Part shown: positions 7,807-15,414 of the stretch, one piece after another
Layout: the number at the start of each line of letters is the position of its first letter
Position numbering within the stretch: the stretch's first letter is position 1
NCBI GenBank assembly: GCA_963640685.1
Contig: CAVIAA010000028.1
Location: forward strand, 1 to 26,576
Direction: 5' to 3'
DNA length: 26,576 nt
Origin: SFEL01 sp963640685
GTDB lineage: Bacteria; Bacillota; Clostridia; Christensenellales; CAG-138
Position numbers and translations under genes: made by a program
Notes under the pieces: generated by a model
Told to the model about the DNA's origin: nothing
Seen by the model: the letters and a program-made list of their open reading frames with translations, nothing else
Database searches by the model: none

Positions 7807-9324
7807 TTAAACCTCGGATTCCTCGTCGCCGAGCTTTTCCTTTATCTTGCGCTGGCCGAAGATGCCGGTTATGAGCGAAGCTGCGATGACCAGCATCAGC
7901 ACTACGCATATCGGGCGCTGGAAAATCTGCGACATATCGCCGCGGAACATGGTCATGGACTGGTCTATCGAAAGCTCAAGGTTGTCGCCGAGTATGAAGG
8001 TCAGTATGAACGGCACCATCGGGAAGCCGGCCATCTTTACAAAGTAGCAGGCAAAGCCGCTGACTATCAGCACCAGCACGTCAAATATGTTGTAGTTCAC
8101 GCTGTATACGCCGAGCAGGCTTACGATGATTATTACCGGGAAGAGGTACTTTGAGGGTATCCTCGTTATCTGCGCCCAGGCGTTTGCGAGCGGCAGGTTC
8201 ATTATTACCAGTATCAGGTTGCCTACGAACATGCTGGCGATTACCGGCCAAACTATCTCCGGGTGCTCCGAAAACAGCGTCGGCCCCGGCGCAACGCCGT
8301 GCATTATGAACGCGCCCATCAGCATCGCCATCGCGGGGGAGGTGGGTATGCCCAGCGTAAACATGGGTATCAGCGCGCCGCCGCAGAATGCGTTGTTTGC
8401 GGTCTCCGGCCCCGCAACGCCCTCGATAGCGCCGTGGCCGAATTTTTCCGGGTGCTTGGATATCTTCTTTTCAATGGAGTAGCTCATTACGGTTGGTATT
8501 GAGGAGCCGCAGCCGGGTATAAGCCCCATAAAGAAGCCCAAAAAGCTTCCGCGGAGAATGGATTTCGTAACTATCGGCCATTCCTCCCTGTATGGGAACA
8601 TGCCCTTTACCTTCTGCACCTTCTGAGTTACTGTGAGATCCTCCGCCATGTTGGCGAATATCTCGGTCAGCGCGTATGCGCCCATTGACACCGCGATGAA
8701 CTCAATGCCGCTGGTCAGGTTGGTATTGCCAAAGGCGTAGCGAATGGTGCCGTTAAACGGGTCAACGCCTATTGTCGAGAGCATCAGCCCGAAAACGGCG
8801 GACATAAGCCCCTTTACAACCGAGCGGCCGAGCAGGCATATGACCAGCGAAAGTCCCATGAGTATCAGGCAGAGGAACTCCGGAGGGCCAAACTTGAGCG
8901 CCTGGTTGGCAACTACGGGCCCGAAGAGTATAAGCCCCATCAGCGCTATAAGGCCGCCGACAAAGGAGCCTATCGCGGCTACGCCGAGCGCCGCGCCCGC
9001 GCGCCCCTGCTTGGCCATCGGGTGGCCGTCAAGGCAGGTTATGACGGAGGCGGTCTCACCAGGGGTGTTTATGAGCACCGAGGTTATGGTTCCGCCGTAC
9101 ATTGCGCCGTAGTAAATGCCCGCCAGCAGTATTATGGACTCGGTAGGCGTCATTGAAAAGGTCAGCGGCAGCAGTATCGCCGTGCCCGCCGTTGGCCCAA
9201 GGCCGGGAAGAACGCCGACCAGCATCCCGAACACTACGCCTATCATGCAGTAGAGTATGTTCATGCCGGTGCCAACGCTCGCAAAGCCGTCCATTAGCTG
9301 GGAAAACGTGTTTGCAATATCCAT
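7807..9324 (-). CDS. tctA: TctA large membrane subunit of a TTT transporter
   Basis: The 505-residue integral membrane subunit that moves the substrate, usually driven by an ion gradient. The N-terminal half has the family signature GVLPGLGPTAGTAILLPLTF followed by the conserved YYGAMYGG and NTPGE segments. About a dozen hydrophobic helices run through the whole protein, and a similar glycine-rich block (GLIPGCGSSIPTVMSY) begins the second half, as expected for the internal repeat of TctA. A charged tail ends the protein. The start is supported by an AGAAAGG site upstream. It lies between tctB and tctC. Confidence 0.94.
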   Translation of the reverse strand: MDIANTFSQLMDGFASVGTGMNILYCMIGVVFGMLVGVLPGLGPTAGTAILLPLTFSMTPTESIILLAGIYYGAMYGGTITSVLINTPGETASVITCLDGHPMAKQGRAGAALGVAAIGSFVGGLIALMGLILFGPVVANQALKFGPPEFLCLILMGLSLVICLLGRSVVKGLMSAVFGLMLSTIGVDPFNGTIRYAFGNTNLTSGIEFIAVSMGAYALTEIFANMAEDLTVTQKVQKVKGMFPYREEWPIVTKSILRGSFLGFFMGLIPGCGSSIPTVMSYSIEKKISKHPEKFGHGAIEGVAGPETANNAFCGGALIPMFTLGIPTSPAMAMLMGAFIMHGVAPGPTLFSEHPEIVWPVIASMFVGNLILVIMNLPLANAWAQITRIPSKYLFPVIIIVSLLGVYSVNYNIFDVLVLIVSGFACYFVKMAGFPMVPFILTFILGDNLELSIDQSMTMFRGDMSQIFQRPICVVLMLVIAASLITGIFGQRKIKEKLGDEESEV

Positions 9325-9378
9325 TTTATTCTTGCCTTTCTGCCGCAGCGCACCGGTTTTGCGCGCGGCCGTATTTTT

Positions 9379-9840
9379 TTACCACCCGAACCGGTTCGTG
9401 GGCACCTGAACCTGAAGCAGCACCTTGAATACAAGGAAGCACACCAGCGTAACTATTATCGCAAGCGGTATTGCCTTCTTTATTGGCGTTCCCCTGCTGA
9501 AGAGCGCCGAGAGCACTATGCTGCCGGTTATCATGAAGCCTATCTTCTTTACGAAAACCAGAAAGAATATCAGGCTTCCCCATGTTACATAGAGGTTTAT
9601 GCGGCACTTTTTGTCCTTGGGCAGTACCTCGTCCAGCGTAATGCCCTCCTGCTTAAAGGACTGTATAAAGGCTATGAGCGAGAGCACTATCATTGCCCCG
9701 CCGACCCAGCGCGGTATGAAGCCCGGGCCGGGTGCGTACTGATTGCTCCAGTAGCGCAGCCCCATGCCAATTGCAAAGTAGCCGACGGCCAGCAGCAGGA
9801 ATATGCCGCATATGACCGTGTTGAGCTTGATCTTTTTCAT
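9379..9840 (-). CDS. tctB: TctB small membrane subunit of a TTT transporter
   Basis: Small membrane subunit (153 residues) of the tripartite tricarboxylate transporter. It has four hydrophobic segments: about 7-27, 47-65, 88-104 with the next at 105-120, and 125-145. This matches the TctB family in size and layout although the family is poorly conserved in sequence. A GGAG site (9850-9853 complement) overlaps the stop codon region of the upstream dehydrogenase gene, and only four bases separate the two genes. Context between the dehydrogenase and tctA makes the call firm. Confidence 0.88.
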   Translation of the reverse strand: MKKIKLNTVICGIFLLLAVGYFAIGMGLRYWSNQYAPGPGFIPRWVGGAMIVLSLIAFIQSFKQEGITLDEVLPKDKKCRINLYVTWGSLIFFLVFVKKIGFMITGSIVLSALFSRGTPIKKAIPLAIIVTLVCFLVFKVLLQVQVPTNRFGW

Positions 9841-9844
9841 CGTT

Positions 9845-10867
9845 TCACGCTCCTTCCAAAAGATCGTTTATCTCCGCCATTATTTTTTCAGAAACCTGAA
9901 GCTCTGCCGCCCCCTCGGCGGCTTTTCTGTTTTCCAGCTCGCCGGGTATGAGTATTTCGGGTACGCCGGGTCGTGTCGGGGTGTTCTTTATCCTCTCGAA
10001 CCAGTCCTCAACCCGCGCCGTGAACGCCTCGATTGGCATTATGCTCTCTATGCGCAGCAGCCATATGAAATGCCCCGTTCCCGCAACCGCGCCCGCGCTG
10101 AACATGGATTCCGACTCGTAGCTGAGCTTTGCGCCGCCCAGCACGCCGCAGAGCATATCCACCACCATCGCAAGGCCGTAGCCCTTGTGGCCGCCCATCG
10201 GCAGCAGCCCGCCGGCTATCGCCTTTTCGGGGTCTGTCGTGTCGTTGCCCTCTGCGTCCATCGCCCAGCCTATGGGTATTTCCCGCCCTTCGCTCGCGTA
10301 AATCCTTATTTTTCCCTTTGCAACGGCGCTCATGGCGATATCTATCGTAAAGTTATCGTACCTGCCCGCGGGGAAGGACACCGCAAAGGGGTTTGTGCCG
10401 AGCATGGGCTGTATTCCTCCAAAGGGCGGCATGTTTGCGCTCGCGTTTGAGGCGACGAGGGCGATATACCCCTTCTCTGCCGCAAGGCGGGAGTAAAACC
10501 CCGCGGTGCCGAAATGGTTGCTGTTTTTGATGAGGGCGCAGGCGGAGCCTGTCTCGTCCGCTATCTCCATGCACTTTTTGAGCGCCGAGAAGGTCACTAC
10601 CTGACCCAGCCCGTTGTCGCCGTCCACCGTAAGCACGCTGCCGGTGCGGTTGAGCCTGATATTCGGCCTGACGTTTATGATACCCTTTTTTATCCTGTCT
10701 GCATAGGCGGGAAGGCGTATCATTCCGTGGGAGGCTACGCCGCGTATCTCCGCATCCAGCAGCGAATCCACAACTGTTTCCGCTTCCTCCGGCGCAACGC
10801 CGAGGCTTAGCAGTGCCTTTGTTGATTTTTCTCTTAGCTGCGCTACGGGTACTGTCTCTTTTGCCAT
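9845..10867 (-). CDS. LDH2/malate-type 2-hydroxyacid dehydrogenase
   Basis: NAD(P)-dependent oxidoreductase of the LDH2/MDH2 family (YlbC, ComC, ureidoglycolate dehydrogenase relatives), which is unrelated to classical lactate or malate dehydrogenases. It interconverts a 2-hydroxyacid and a 2-oxoacid. The 340-residue product shows the family blocks SHGMIRLPAY with the conserved His47, NSNHFGTAGFYS, and GGIQPMLGTNPFA, plus GGHKGYGLAM in the C-terminal half. I start it at the ATG at 10867, with AAAGGAG (10879-10885 complement) inside the end of the upstream gene; an upstream in-frame ATG at 10891 would place the site inside the coding region. The members known to me act on malate, lactate, sulfolactate, ureidoglycolate or 2,3-diketogulonate, so the substrate remains open. 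Confidence 0.88.
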   Translation of the reverse strand: MAKETVPVAQLREKSTKALLSLGVAPEEAETVVDSLLDAEIRGVASHGMIRLPAYADRIKKGIINVRPNIRLNRTGSVLTVDGDNGLGQVVTFSALKKCMEIADETGSACALIKNSNHFGTAGFYSRLAAEKGYIALVASNASANMPPFGGIQPMLGTNPFAVSFPAGRYDNFTIDIAMSAVAKGKIRIYASEGREIPIGWAMDAEGNDTTDPEKAIAGGLLPMGGHKGYGLAMVVDMLCGVLGGAKLSYESESMFSAGAVAGTGHFIWLLRIESIMPIEAFTARVEDWFERIKNTPTRPGVPEILIPGELENRKAAEGAAELQVSEKIMAEINDLLEGA

Positions 10868-10869
10868 AT

Positions 10870-11838
10870 TTACTCTCTCTCCTTTGTGCATAGGTACTCA
10901 CGGTTCACTACGCACCTTAAATCTCCGGTTTTTGCAAGCAGCCTTATCTGCTCCGCCATAAAGGGTATCATCTCATCCGCAAGGTCGTTGGATATTCCGC
11001 CTATGTGCGGGGTAGCTATTACCCCCTCGACCCCCTCGAGCGGCCCCGTCGTAAAGCTCTCGTCCTCAACGCAGTCCAGACCCGCGGCGGCGATGTGCCC
11101 GCTCTTTAGCGCCTCTGCAAGCGCCTCGTCGTCTATAAGCCCGCCGCGCGCCGTGTTTACGATTATCGCCCGCTGCTTCATCTTTGAAAGCTGCTCCCGG
11201 CCTATCATGTGGCGGGTGCTGTCCGTCAGCGGAACGTGCAGCGATACGACGTCCGCAGCTTCCAGCAGCTCGTCGAGCGGCAGGTACTTCATTTGAAGCT
11301 CCCGCTCCTTTTCCTCGCTCAGCCTGTACGGGTCGTAATAAACTACGCCTGCGCCGAACGCCTGCACCCGCTTTGCAACACGCTGGCCGATGTTTCCGCC
11401 GCCGATTATGCCGACTGTCTTTCGGTTCAGCGATGCGCTGCGGTCGGTATACGGCTTGTTGTTCCATGCCCCGTGCTTTACCATTGCGTCCTGCGGAATT
11501 ATGTTCCTGCCCGCGGCTATCATAAGCCCAACGGCAAGCTCCGCAACGGCGTAGGCGTTTATGCCGGGGGCGTTTGCAACCAGCACGCCTTGCCTGCCCG
11601 CGGCGGCTATGTCCACCGAGTCATACCCCGCGCCCCAGCGCAGTATCGCCTTTAGCTTCGGCTTGCTTTTTATGGTGCTCTCGGTGGTTTTGAGCACCCG
11701 AACTATCGCCGCGCCGCAGTCAGTCTCGCTGTCGTACTGCTCCTGTGTTTCAGCCAGAGCTATCTCGTGCTCCGGCAGCTCCCGCTTAAAGCGCTCCGCC
11801 GTCCCCTTTGGGAACGGGCCTGCAAGTAATATCTTCAC
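10870..11838 (-). CDS. D-2-hydroxyacid dehydrogenase (phosphoglycerate dehydrogenase-like)
   Basis: NAD-dependent enzyme that oxidises a 2-hydroxyacid to the 2-oxoacid, or the reverse. The 322 residues match the short form of the family without a regulatory C-terminal domain, so it is unlikely to be the serine-pathway SerA. The Rossmann motif GGGNIG is at 146-151, with acidic Asp169 at the end of the next strand, which favours NAD over NADP. Catalytic residues follow the family pattern: Arg231 (NTARGG), Glu258 (DCVED) and His278 (TPHIGG). Translation starts at a GTG (11836-11838 complement) that overlaps the TGA of the aldolase gene, a sign of translational coupling. It ends two bases before the LDH2-type gene. 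Together the two enzymes could oxidise opposite stereoisomers of one hydroxyacid. Confidence 0.9.
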   Translation of the reverse strand: MKILLAGPFPKGTAERFKRELPEHEIALAETQEQYDSETDCGAAIVRVLKTTESTIKSKPKLKAILRWGAGYDSVDIAAAGRQGVLVANAPGINAYAVAELAVGLMIAAGRNIIPQDAMVKHGAWNNKPYTDRSASLNRKTVGIIGGGNIGQRVAKRVQAFGAGVVYYDPYRLSEEKERELQMKYLPLDELLEAADVVSLHVPLTDSTRHMIGREQLSKMKQRAIIVNTARGGLIDDEALAEALKSGHIAAAGLDCVEDESFTTGPLEGVEGVIATPHIGGISNDLADEMIPFMAEQIRLLAKTGDLRCVVNREYLCTKERE

Positions 11839-12836
11839 TTTGCGCTCTCCCTGAGCCGCTCCGCCGTGCTGCGCATCAGCTCCTCGGACGGGCTCTTTTT
11901 GTCGATTTCGGATACCGCAACTATCAGCCTCTTAACGTCAACGCCGTATTCTGCCGCGACCGCCTTGAGCTTCTTAACAAACGCGGAGTGGCAGCCGGAG
12001 TAACCGAGTATCAGATCCAGCGGCAATATCGGCGTGCGGTAGCCGTGCTGCTCCATCGCGGGAACCAGCCGCTGCTCAAGGAAGCTCAGCAGGCCAAAGA
12101 AATCCACCTTAACGTCAAAGCCCTCCTTTTGCGCAAGAGCAACCGCTACCTCGGTCGGCAGGTTGCCCGCGCTCCTCGCCATGCCGAGCAGCCCGCAATC
12201 CAGCAGGTCTACACCCGCCCTCATCGCCGAAAGCGCGTTTGCCGCGGAAAGGCCGAGATTGTTGTGGCAGTGGAAGCCTACGGGTATGCTTACAGCCTGC
12301 TTGAGCGCCTTTACATATGCCGCGACCTCGTCCGGCGTCATGCAGCCGGCGGAGTCCATTATGGTCACCTCGTCCACCCCCTGCCGCTGAAGCAGCCTGC
12401 ATTCCTCCGCAAGCCCGTCGGGGTCAAGCAGGTAAGCCTTCATCAGTGAATAGCGGCAGGTAAGCCCCGCGCCCTTTACAGTGTCTATGACCTCAAGGTA
12501 TTTGCCGGCGTCCCCCGCGTCCGCGCCGACGCGAAGAAAGCTGAGGCCGCTCTTTGCCGCCCGCTCAACGTTTTCCTTTTTGTAGCGCTTGGCGTTGAGA
12601 AACATGCCTATCTCGGCCTTGCCGAAATACGGCTCAGCCAGCTTGAAGTACTCCTCGTCCGTAACCGGCGCCGGGAAGCCGAGCTCCTCTGCGCCCAGCC
12701 CCTTTGCGTTGCCGTATTCGATAACGGGTACGCCGCTTGAGACAAGCCCCTCCAGCATAAGCGCGGTGAGGTCGCCCGGGAAGCCGTTGCCGAGCACGTT
12801 TGCGCCGTCGCGCAGCGTGCAGTCCATGATCTTCAT
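11835..12836 (-). CDS. DmpG/HMGL-type aldolase
   Basis: TIM-barrel, divalent-metal-dependent aldolase related to 4-hydroxy-2-oxovalerate aldolase (MhpE/DmpG) and the HMG-CoA lyase family; such enzymes cleave a 4-hydroxy-2-oxoacid to pyruvate and an aldehyde. The 333-residue length matches DmpG. Visible: DCTLRDG (5-11, with Arg9 and metal ligand Asp10), the metal ligands His189 and His191 in GFHCHNNLG, and AGNLPTE late in the barrel. The usual DmpG catalytic His three residues after the Asp is Asn13 here. No DmpF-type aldehyde dehydrogenase partner is next to it. AGGAGG (12844-12849 complement) precedes the ATG. It is the first gene of the six-gene operon. It could also be a lyase or synthase of the same superfamily. 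Confidence 0.82.
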   Translation of the reverse strand: MKIMDCTLRDGANVLGNGFPGDLTALMLEGLVSSGVPVIEYGNAKGLGAEELGFPAPVTDEEYFKLAEPYFGKAEIGMFLNAKRYKKENVERAAKSGLSFLRVGADAGDAGKYLEVIDTVKGAGLTCRYSLMKAYLLDPDGLAEECRLLQRQGVDEVTIMDSAGCMTPDEVAAYVKALKQAVSIPVGFHCHNNLGLSAANALSAMRAGVDLLDCGLLGMARSAGNLPTEVAVALAQKEGFDVKVDFFGLLSFLEQRLVPAMEQHGYRTPILPLDLILGYSGCHSAFVKKLKAVAAEYGVDVKRLIVAVSEIDKKSPSEELMRSTAERLRESAK

Positions 12837-12992
12837 TTTTTACTCCTCCTGCTTTTTCAAGGCTGTGAGCGTATAGCAAAGCAAGGCGTCTGCCCCTCGT
12901 TGTTACTTTGTTGACAATTTATGTTGGTTTTACGTTGGCCTTGCTGTTTGGCCGTTTTTGCGTTGCTCGCTGCCTGTTTTTGTTTGAAAATT

Positions 12993-13027
12993 ACCAAAGC
13001 TGTGTGTTTTTTGAGTTAATCTTTGGT
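12993..13027. promoter_or_regulatory. Spaced inverted repeat, possible LysR site
   Basis: ACCAAAG (12993-12999) and CTTTGGT (13021-13027) are perfect complements 21 bases apart. The left arm resembles the ATTACCAAG arm of the palindrome at 13149, which suggests the same protein reads both. Confidence 0.35.
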
Positions 13028-13148
13028 TGTTTTTATTTTATATACGGACTTTGCGAATGGCAAACACCGTTTTATTGTGGGCTCCACAAATTTTTTTGTT
13101 TAATGTGCCTCGGGGCATATACCGCTGTGGTCTGCCCGTGCTATAATG

Positions 13149-13170
13149 ATTACCAAGCTTACTTGATAAT
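13149..13170. promoter_or_regulatory. Palindromic operator candidate for the LysR regulator
   Basis: ATTACCAAG (13149-13157) and CTTGATAAT (13162-13170) form an 8-of-9 matched inverted repeat with a four-base centre. It contains a T-N11-A spacing as in LysR boxes and starts two bases after a perfect TATAAT, so binding would cover the transcription start of the regulator gene. Confidence 0.5.
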
Positions 13171-13242
13171 GCAAAACGCTATCGCGCACCGCAAAGCGCT
13201 GCTGTTAAACGGCACATCTCAAAAAATACTGGGGGAAGCGGC

Positions 13243-14229
13243 ATGAACATAAACAGCCTGTATTACTTTTCCGAGCTTGCAAAGAGCCTGAACATGACAA
13301 AAACGGCGGAGAGGCTGTTTATTTCACAGCAGACGCTGAGCAACCACATTCAGCGCTTGGAGCAGTATTACGACACGACGCTCTTCAACAGAAAGCCAGC
13401 GCTTTCGCTGACGCCTGCGGGTGCCGCGGTGCTTGACTTTGCGGAAAGGGTGCTTGCCGCCAACACAAACCTCAAGGCGCAGCTTGTTGAGCTGGAAAAC
13501 CGCGGAATGGGCGTGCTGAGGTTTGGCGCGAGCGTATCCCGCGGAAAGCAGTTTTTGCCGCACATAATACCCGAGTTCATGCGCCAGTTTCCGAATGTCA
13601 GAATTTGCTATGAGGATCACCACTCGCCGCAGCTTGAGTCGCTGCTGCTGGATGGAAAGCTGGACCTTGCAATTGTCATGGCTACCCAGCCCGAGAGCGC
13701 GCAGCTGGTATACAACCCGTTTTTTAAGGACTGGACGTACTTTTGCGTTACGGACAGGCTGCTGGAGGGCTGCTTTTCCGCAGGAGAGATACGCGCAATG
13801 AAGGAGGAGGCGGAAAACGGCGGCATAGAGCTCATGGATATCCGCCGGCTGCCGATGGCCATAACCTCAAACCGAATGGGCGAAATGGTGCTCAATTTCT
13901 TTAAGCAGGAGCAGTTTTCGCCGTCCATAACCTTTTCCGGCACATACTCAACGCATACGCTGCCGCTCTGCTCCGCGGGGCTTACCGCAACCTTCTGCGG
14001 CCACCTCGGCCTGCTGGAAAACAGCCACCTGCTGGGCGGCGATGTAAACATATTCCCGCTTTTATACAACGGCAGCCGGGTATATCAGCAGCTATCGCTG
14101 ACCTGGCACAAGCACCGGCACCTTCCGGTCTATTCGCAGGCTTTTCTTGAAATACTTACAAACAGCGCAGAAAAAATGGAACAGCACAATATTACCCGGG
14201 TGATAGGCGCAGCAGAGAGCGGCGAATAG
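13243..14229 (+). CDS. LysR-family transcriptional regulator
   Basis: DNA-binding regulator with a small-molecule sensor domain, 328 residues (typical is about 300). The N-terminal winged helix-turn-helix spans roughly residues 1-60, with NMTKTAERLFISQQTLSNHI as the helix-turn-helix core, followed by the linker helix and a periplasmic-binding-protein-like effector domain from about 90. It is transcribed away from the aldolase/dehydrogenase/transporter operon, the classic arrangement for a LysR activator of that operon, with the imported hydroxyacid or a product as a plausible inducer. GGGGGAAG precedes the ATG. The last 25 residues look like a non-conserved tail. Confidence 0.92.
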   Translation: MNINSLYYFSELAKSLNMTKTAERLFISQQTLSNHIQRLEQYYDTTLFNRKPALSLTPAGAAVLDFAERVLAANTNLKAQLVELENRGMGVLRFGASVSRGKQFLPHIIPEFMRQFPNVRICYEDHHSPQLESLLLDGKLDLAIVMATQPESAQLVYNPFFKDWTYFCVTDRLLEGCFSAGEIRAMKEEAENGGIELMDIRRLPMAITSNRMGEMVLNFFKQEQFSPSITFSGTYSTHTLPLCSAGLTATFCGHLGLLENSHLLGGDVNIFPLLYNGSRVYQQLSLTWHKHRHLPVYSQAFLEILTNSAEKMEQHNITRVIGAAESGE

Positions 14230-14282
14230 AGCGCCGTGGAGCCGGTTTTTTCGCCTGCAAATAAAAAATCCGCCAAACCCCC

Positions 14283-14311
14283 TTGCAATTCGGCGAAAAG
14301 TATAGTATTAT
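14283..14311 (+). promoter_or_regulatory. Promoter of tRNA-Ser
   Basis: TTGCAA (14283-14288) and TATTAT (14306-14311) are separated by 17 bases, 39 bases before the mature tRNA 5' end. The spacing is ideal. Confidence 0.65.
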
Positions 14312-14350
14312 TATCAAGTGCGCAAGCGTTGGCTTGGCGGCACGGGTTAT

Positions 14351-14442
14351 GGAGCAGTATCGAAGTGGTCATAACGGGCACGACTGGAAATCGTGTGACG
14401 GTCGAAAGCCGTCCGTGAGTTCGAATCTCACCTGCTCCGCCA
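14351..14442 (+). tRNA. tRNA-Ser (anticodon GGA), CCA encoded
   Basis: A 92-base cloverleaf. The acceptor stem GGAGCAG (14351-14357) pairs perfectly with CTGCTCC (14432-14438), followed by the discriminator G and an encoded CCA. The anticodon stem CACGA/TCGTG encloses loop CTGGAAA with anticodon GGA, which reads serine codons UCC and UCU. A long variable arm (GACGG/CCGTC) is typical of serine tRNAs, and the T arm is GTGAG-TTCGAAT-CTCAC. It is not tRNA-Sec, which would have anticodon TCA. It marks the boundary between the GC-rich core and the accessory region. Confidence 0.97.
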
Positions 14443-14472
14443 TCAAGAGGGTACGAAAAAGATGTACCCCGC

Positions 14473-14500
14473 AAAAAGCCCGATTTTATCGGGCTTTTTT
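14473..14500 (+). terminator. Intrinsic terminator after tRNA-Ser
   Basis: GCCCGAT (14478-14484) pairs with ATCGGGC (14488-14494) around TTT, preceded by five A and followed by six T. It is a textbook bidirectional-looking terminator, 30 bases past the tRNA. Confidence 0.9.
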
Positions 14501-14607
14501 GTTGCCCAAACACCGTTTTTCAAAGTTTTAAATTCGTAGATGTAAAAACGGCTTTTCCCCTTTGAAGATAGATACGAACCCAAGTAACAACTGAATACAG
14601 TACAAGG

Positions 14608-14643
14608 ACGGCAGACAGTAACAGATACTACCTGCCGTTTTTT
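14608..14643 (+). terminator. First terminator of the element leader
   Basis: ACGGCAG (14608-14614) pairs with CTGCCGT (14632-14638), followed by a run of T to 14643. The loop of 17 bases is long. With the next hairpin it forms a tandem pair ahead of the first element gene. Confidence 0.7.
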
Positions 14644-14653
14644 GTTGCCATCG

Positions 14654-14693
14654 GAGCCAATCGTTTTGAAAAGAAACGGTTGGCTCTTTTTTT
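14654..14693 (+). terminator. Second terminator of the element leader
   Basis: GAGCCAATCGTTT (14654-14666) pairs with AAACGGTTGGCTC (14674-14686), with one G-T wobble, followed by seven T. It stands 12 bases before the ribosome site of the next gene, so the gene can be expressed only by readthrough or by antitermination. Confidence 0.85.
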
Positions 14694-14718
14694 ATTTCAC
14701 AGACAAAGGAGCAAGACG

Positions 14719-15414
14719 ATGATATTTTCAGATTCACCGAGTCAGAAAGCCCTCGAGCGAATGATGACGCAAGTAAAGGGCTTTCTCCCACGAGGCAGCG
14801 GCGTGATGGTTCTGCGCCGTTTTGAATACACGGCAGAAATGTGCGACTGCCGTCTGTGCCTCTATTACAACAGAAAGAAAAAATGCACAGTCAGCCAATG
14901 CCCATGCATCGAGGAACGAATTGTTGCCGGAGCAGCAGGTCGATCAGAGGTCATGACTGAAACTATGAAGGACATCCACAACGCCGCCTTTCGCAAACGG
15001 CTCATTCAATTCATCAGAGAAAGTGAGGAACTACCCATGAACTTCAGAAACGAAAAACACCGCTTGGCTTTCGACGAGGCCATCCGCAAACTCAACAAGA
15101 AAAACTTTGCCTTGATGTCTGCACTCTACCTCCTGACCGCCGAGCACAAGCTGTGGATGCAGATCAGGCGCTTCGTCGAAAGGAACGAGGTCAAGTTCGA
15201 CAGCTTCAAGCCGAAGGACAGCACCGAGAACGGATATACCCTCCTCTGCTGTGCCAAAGACCTCTACCTCGGCACGAAACACATCACGATCAGCGATCTC
15301 GCCGATACAGAGCTGGTCGCACCCAGGATGTTCGCTCTGATCTGCAACGCTATGGCGATCCGCAGATTCGGACTTGGCGCCATTCAGTATAGGGAAAGGA
15401 CGGCTCAGAAATGA
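14719..15414 (+). CDS. ICE-associated accessory protein with Cys cluster
   Basis: A 231-residue protein of unknown function. The N-terminal part (about 1-80) has a cysteine cluster: C-D-C-R-L-C followed by two further cysteines in C-T-V-S-Q-C-P-C, which suggests metal binding. The rest is a helical domain starting near NFRNEKHRLAF. I remember proteins with this layout beside ArdA-like genes in integrative conjugative elements of gut Clostridia; that is recall, not a search result. The start is set by AAAGGAG (14705-14711), 7 bases before the ATG; upstream codons to 14680 overlap the terminator and are not used. It overlaps the next gene by four bases (ATGA), so it is translated with it. No frameshift is seen here. 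Confidence 0.7.
   Translation: MIFSDSPSQKALERMMTQVKGFLPRGSGVMVLRRFEYTAEMCDCRLCLYYNRKKKCTVSQCPCIEERIVAGAAGRSEVMTETMKDIHNAAFRKRLIQFIRESEELPMNFRNEKHRLAFDEAIRKLNKKNFALMSALYLLTAEHKLWMQIRRFVERNEVKFDSFKPKDSTENGYTLLCCAKDLYLGTKHITISDLADTELVAPRMFALICNAMAIRRFGLGAIQYRERTAQK

Larger units (their letters stand above)
12837..13242. promoter_or_regulatory. Divergent control region, aldolase operon / LysR gene
   Basis: A 406-base gene-free stretch, clearly richer in T than the flanking genes, between the minus-strand operon and the plus-strand LysR gene. It holds a perfect TATAAT (13142-13147) with a poor -35 partner, a TTGAGT-17-TATTTT promoter candidate (13011-13039), and two inverted repeats described separately (13149-13170 and 12993-13027). 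LysR-type regulators usually bind such divergent regions to control both themselves and the operon. I did not find a convincing promoter for the minus-strand operon. A reading frame across it starts only at a TTG and has no ribosome site, so I do not call a gene. Confidence 0.6.

Noticed and set aside
12908..13246. 112-codon plus-strand frame in the divergent control region
   Set aside because: It starts at TTG with no ribosome site, is T-rich only because the DNA is, overlaps the LysR start codon, and covers promoter and operator signals.
14351..14442. Idea that this is tRNA-Sec, given selA-selB in the window
   Set aside because: The anticodon is GGA, not TCA, and the acceptor stem has seven pairs, so it is an ordinary serine tRNA.
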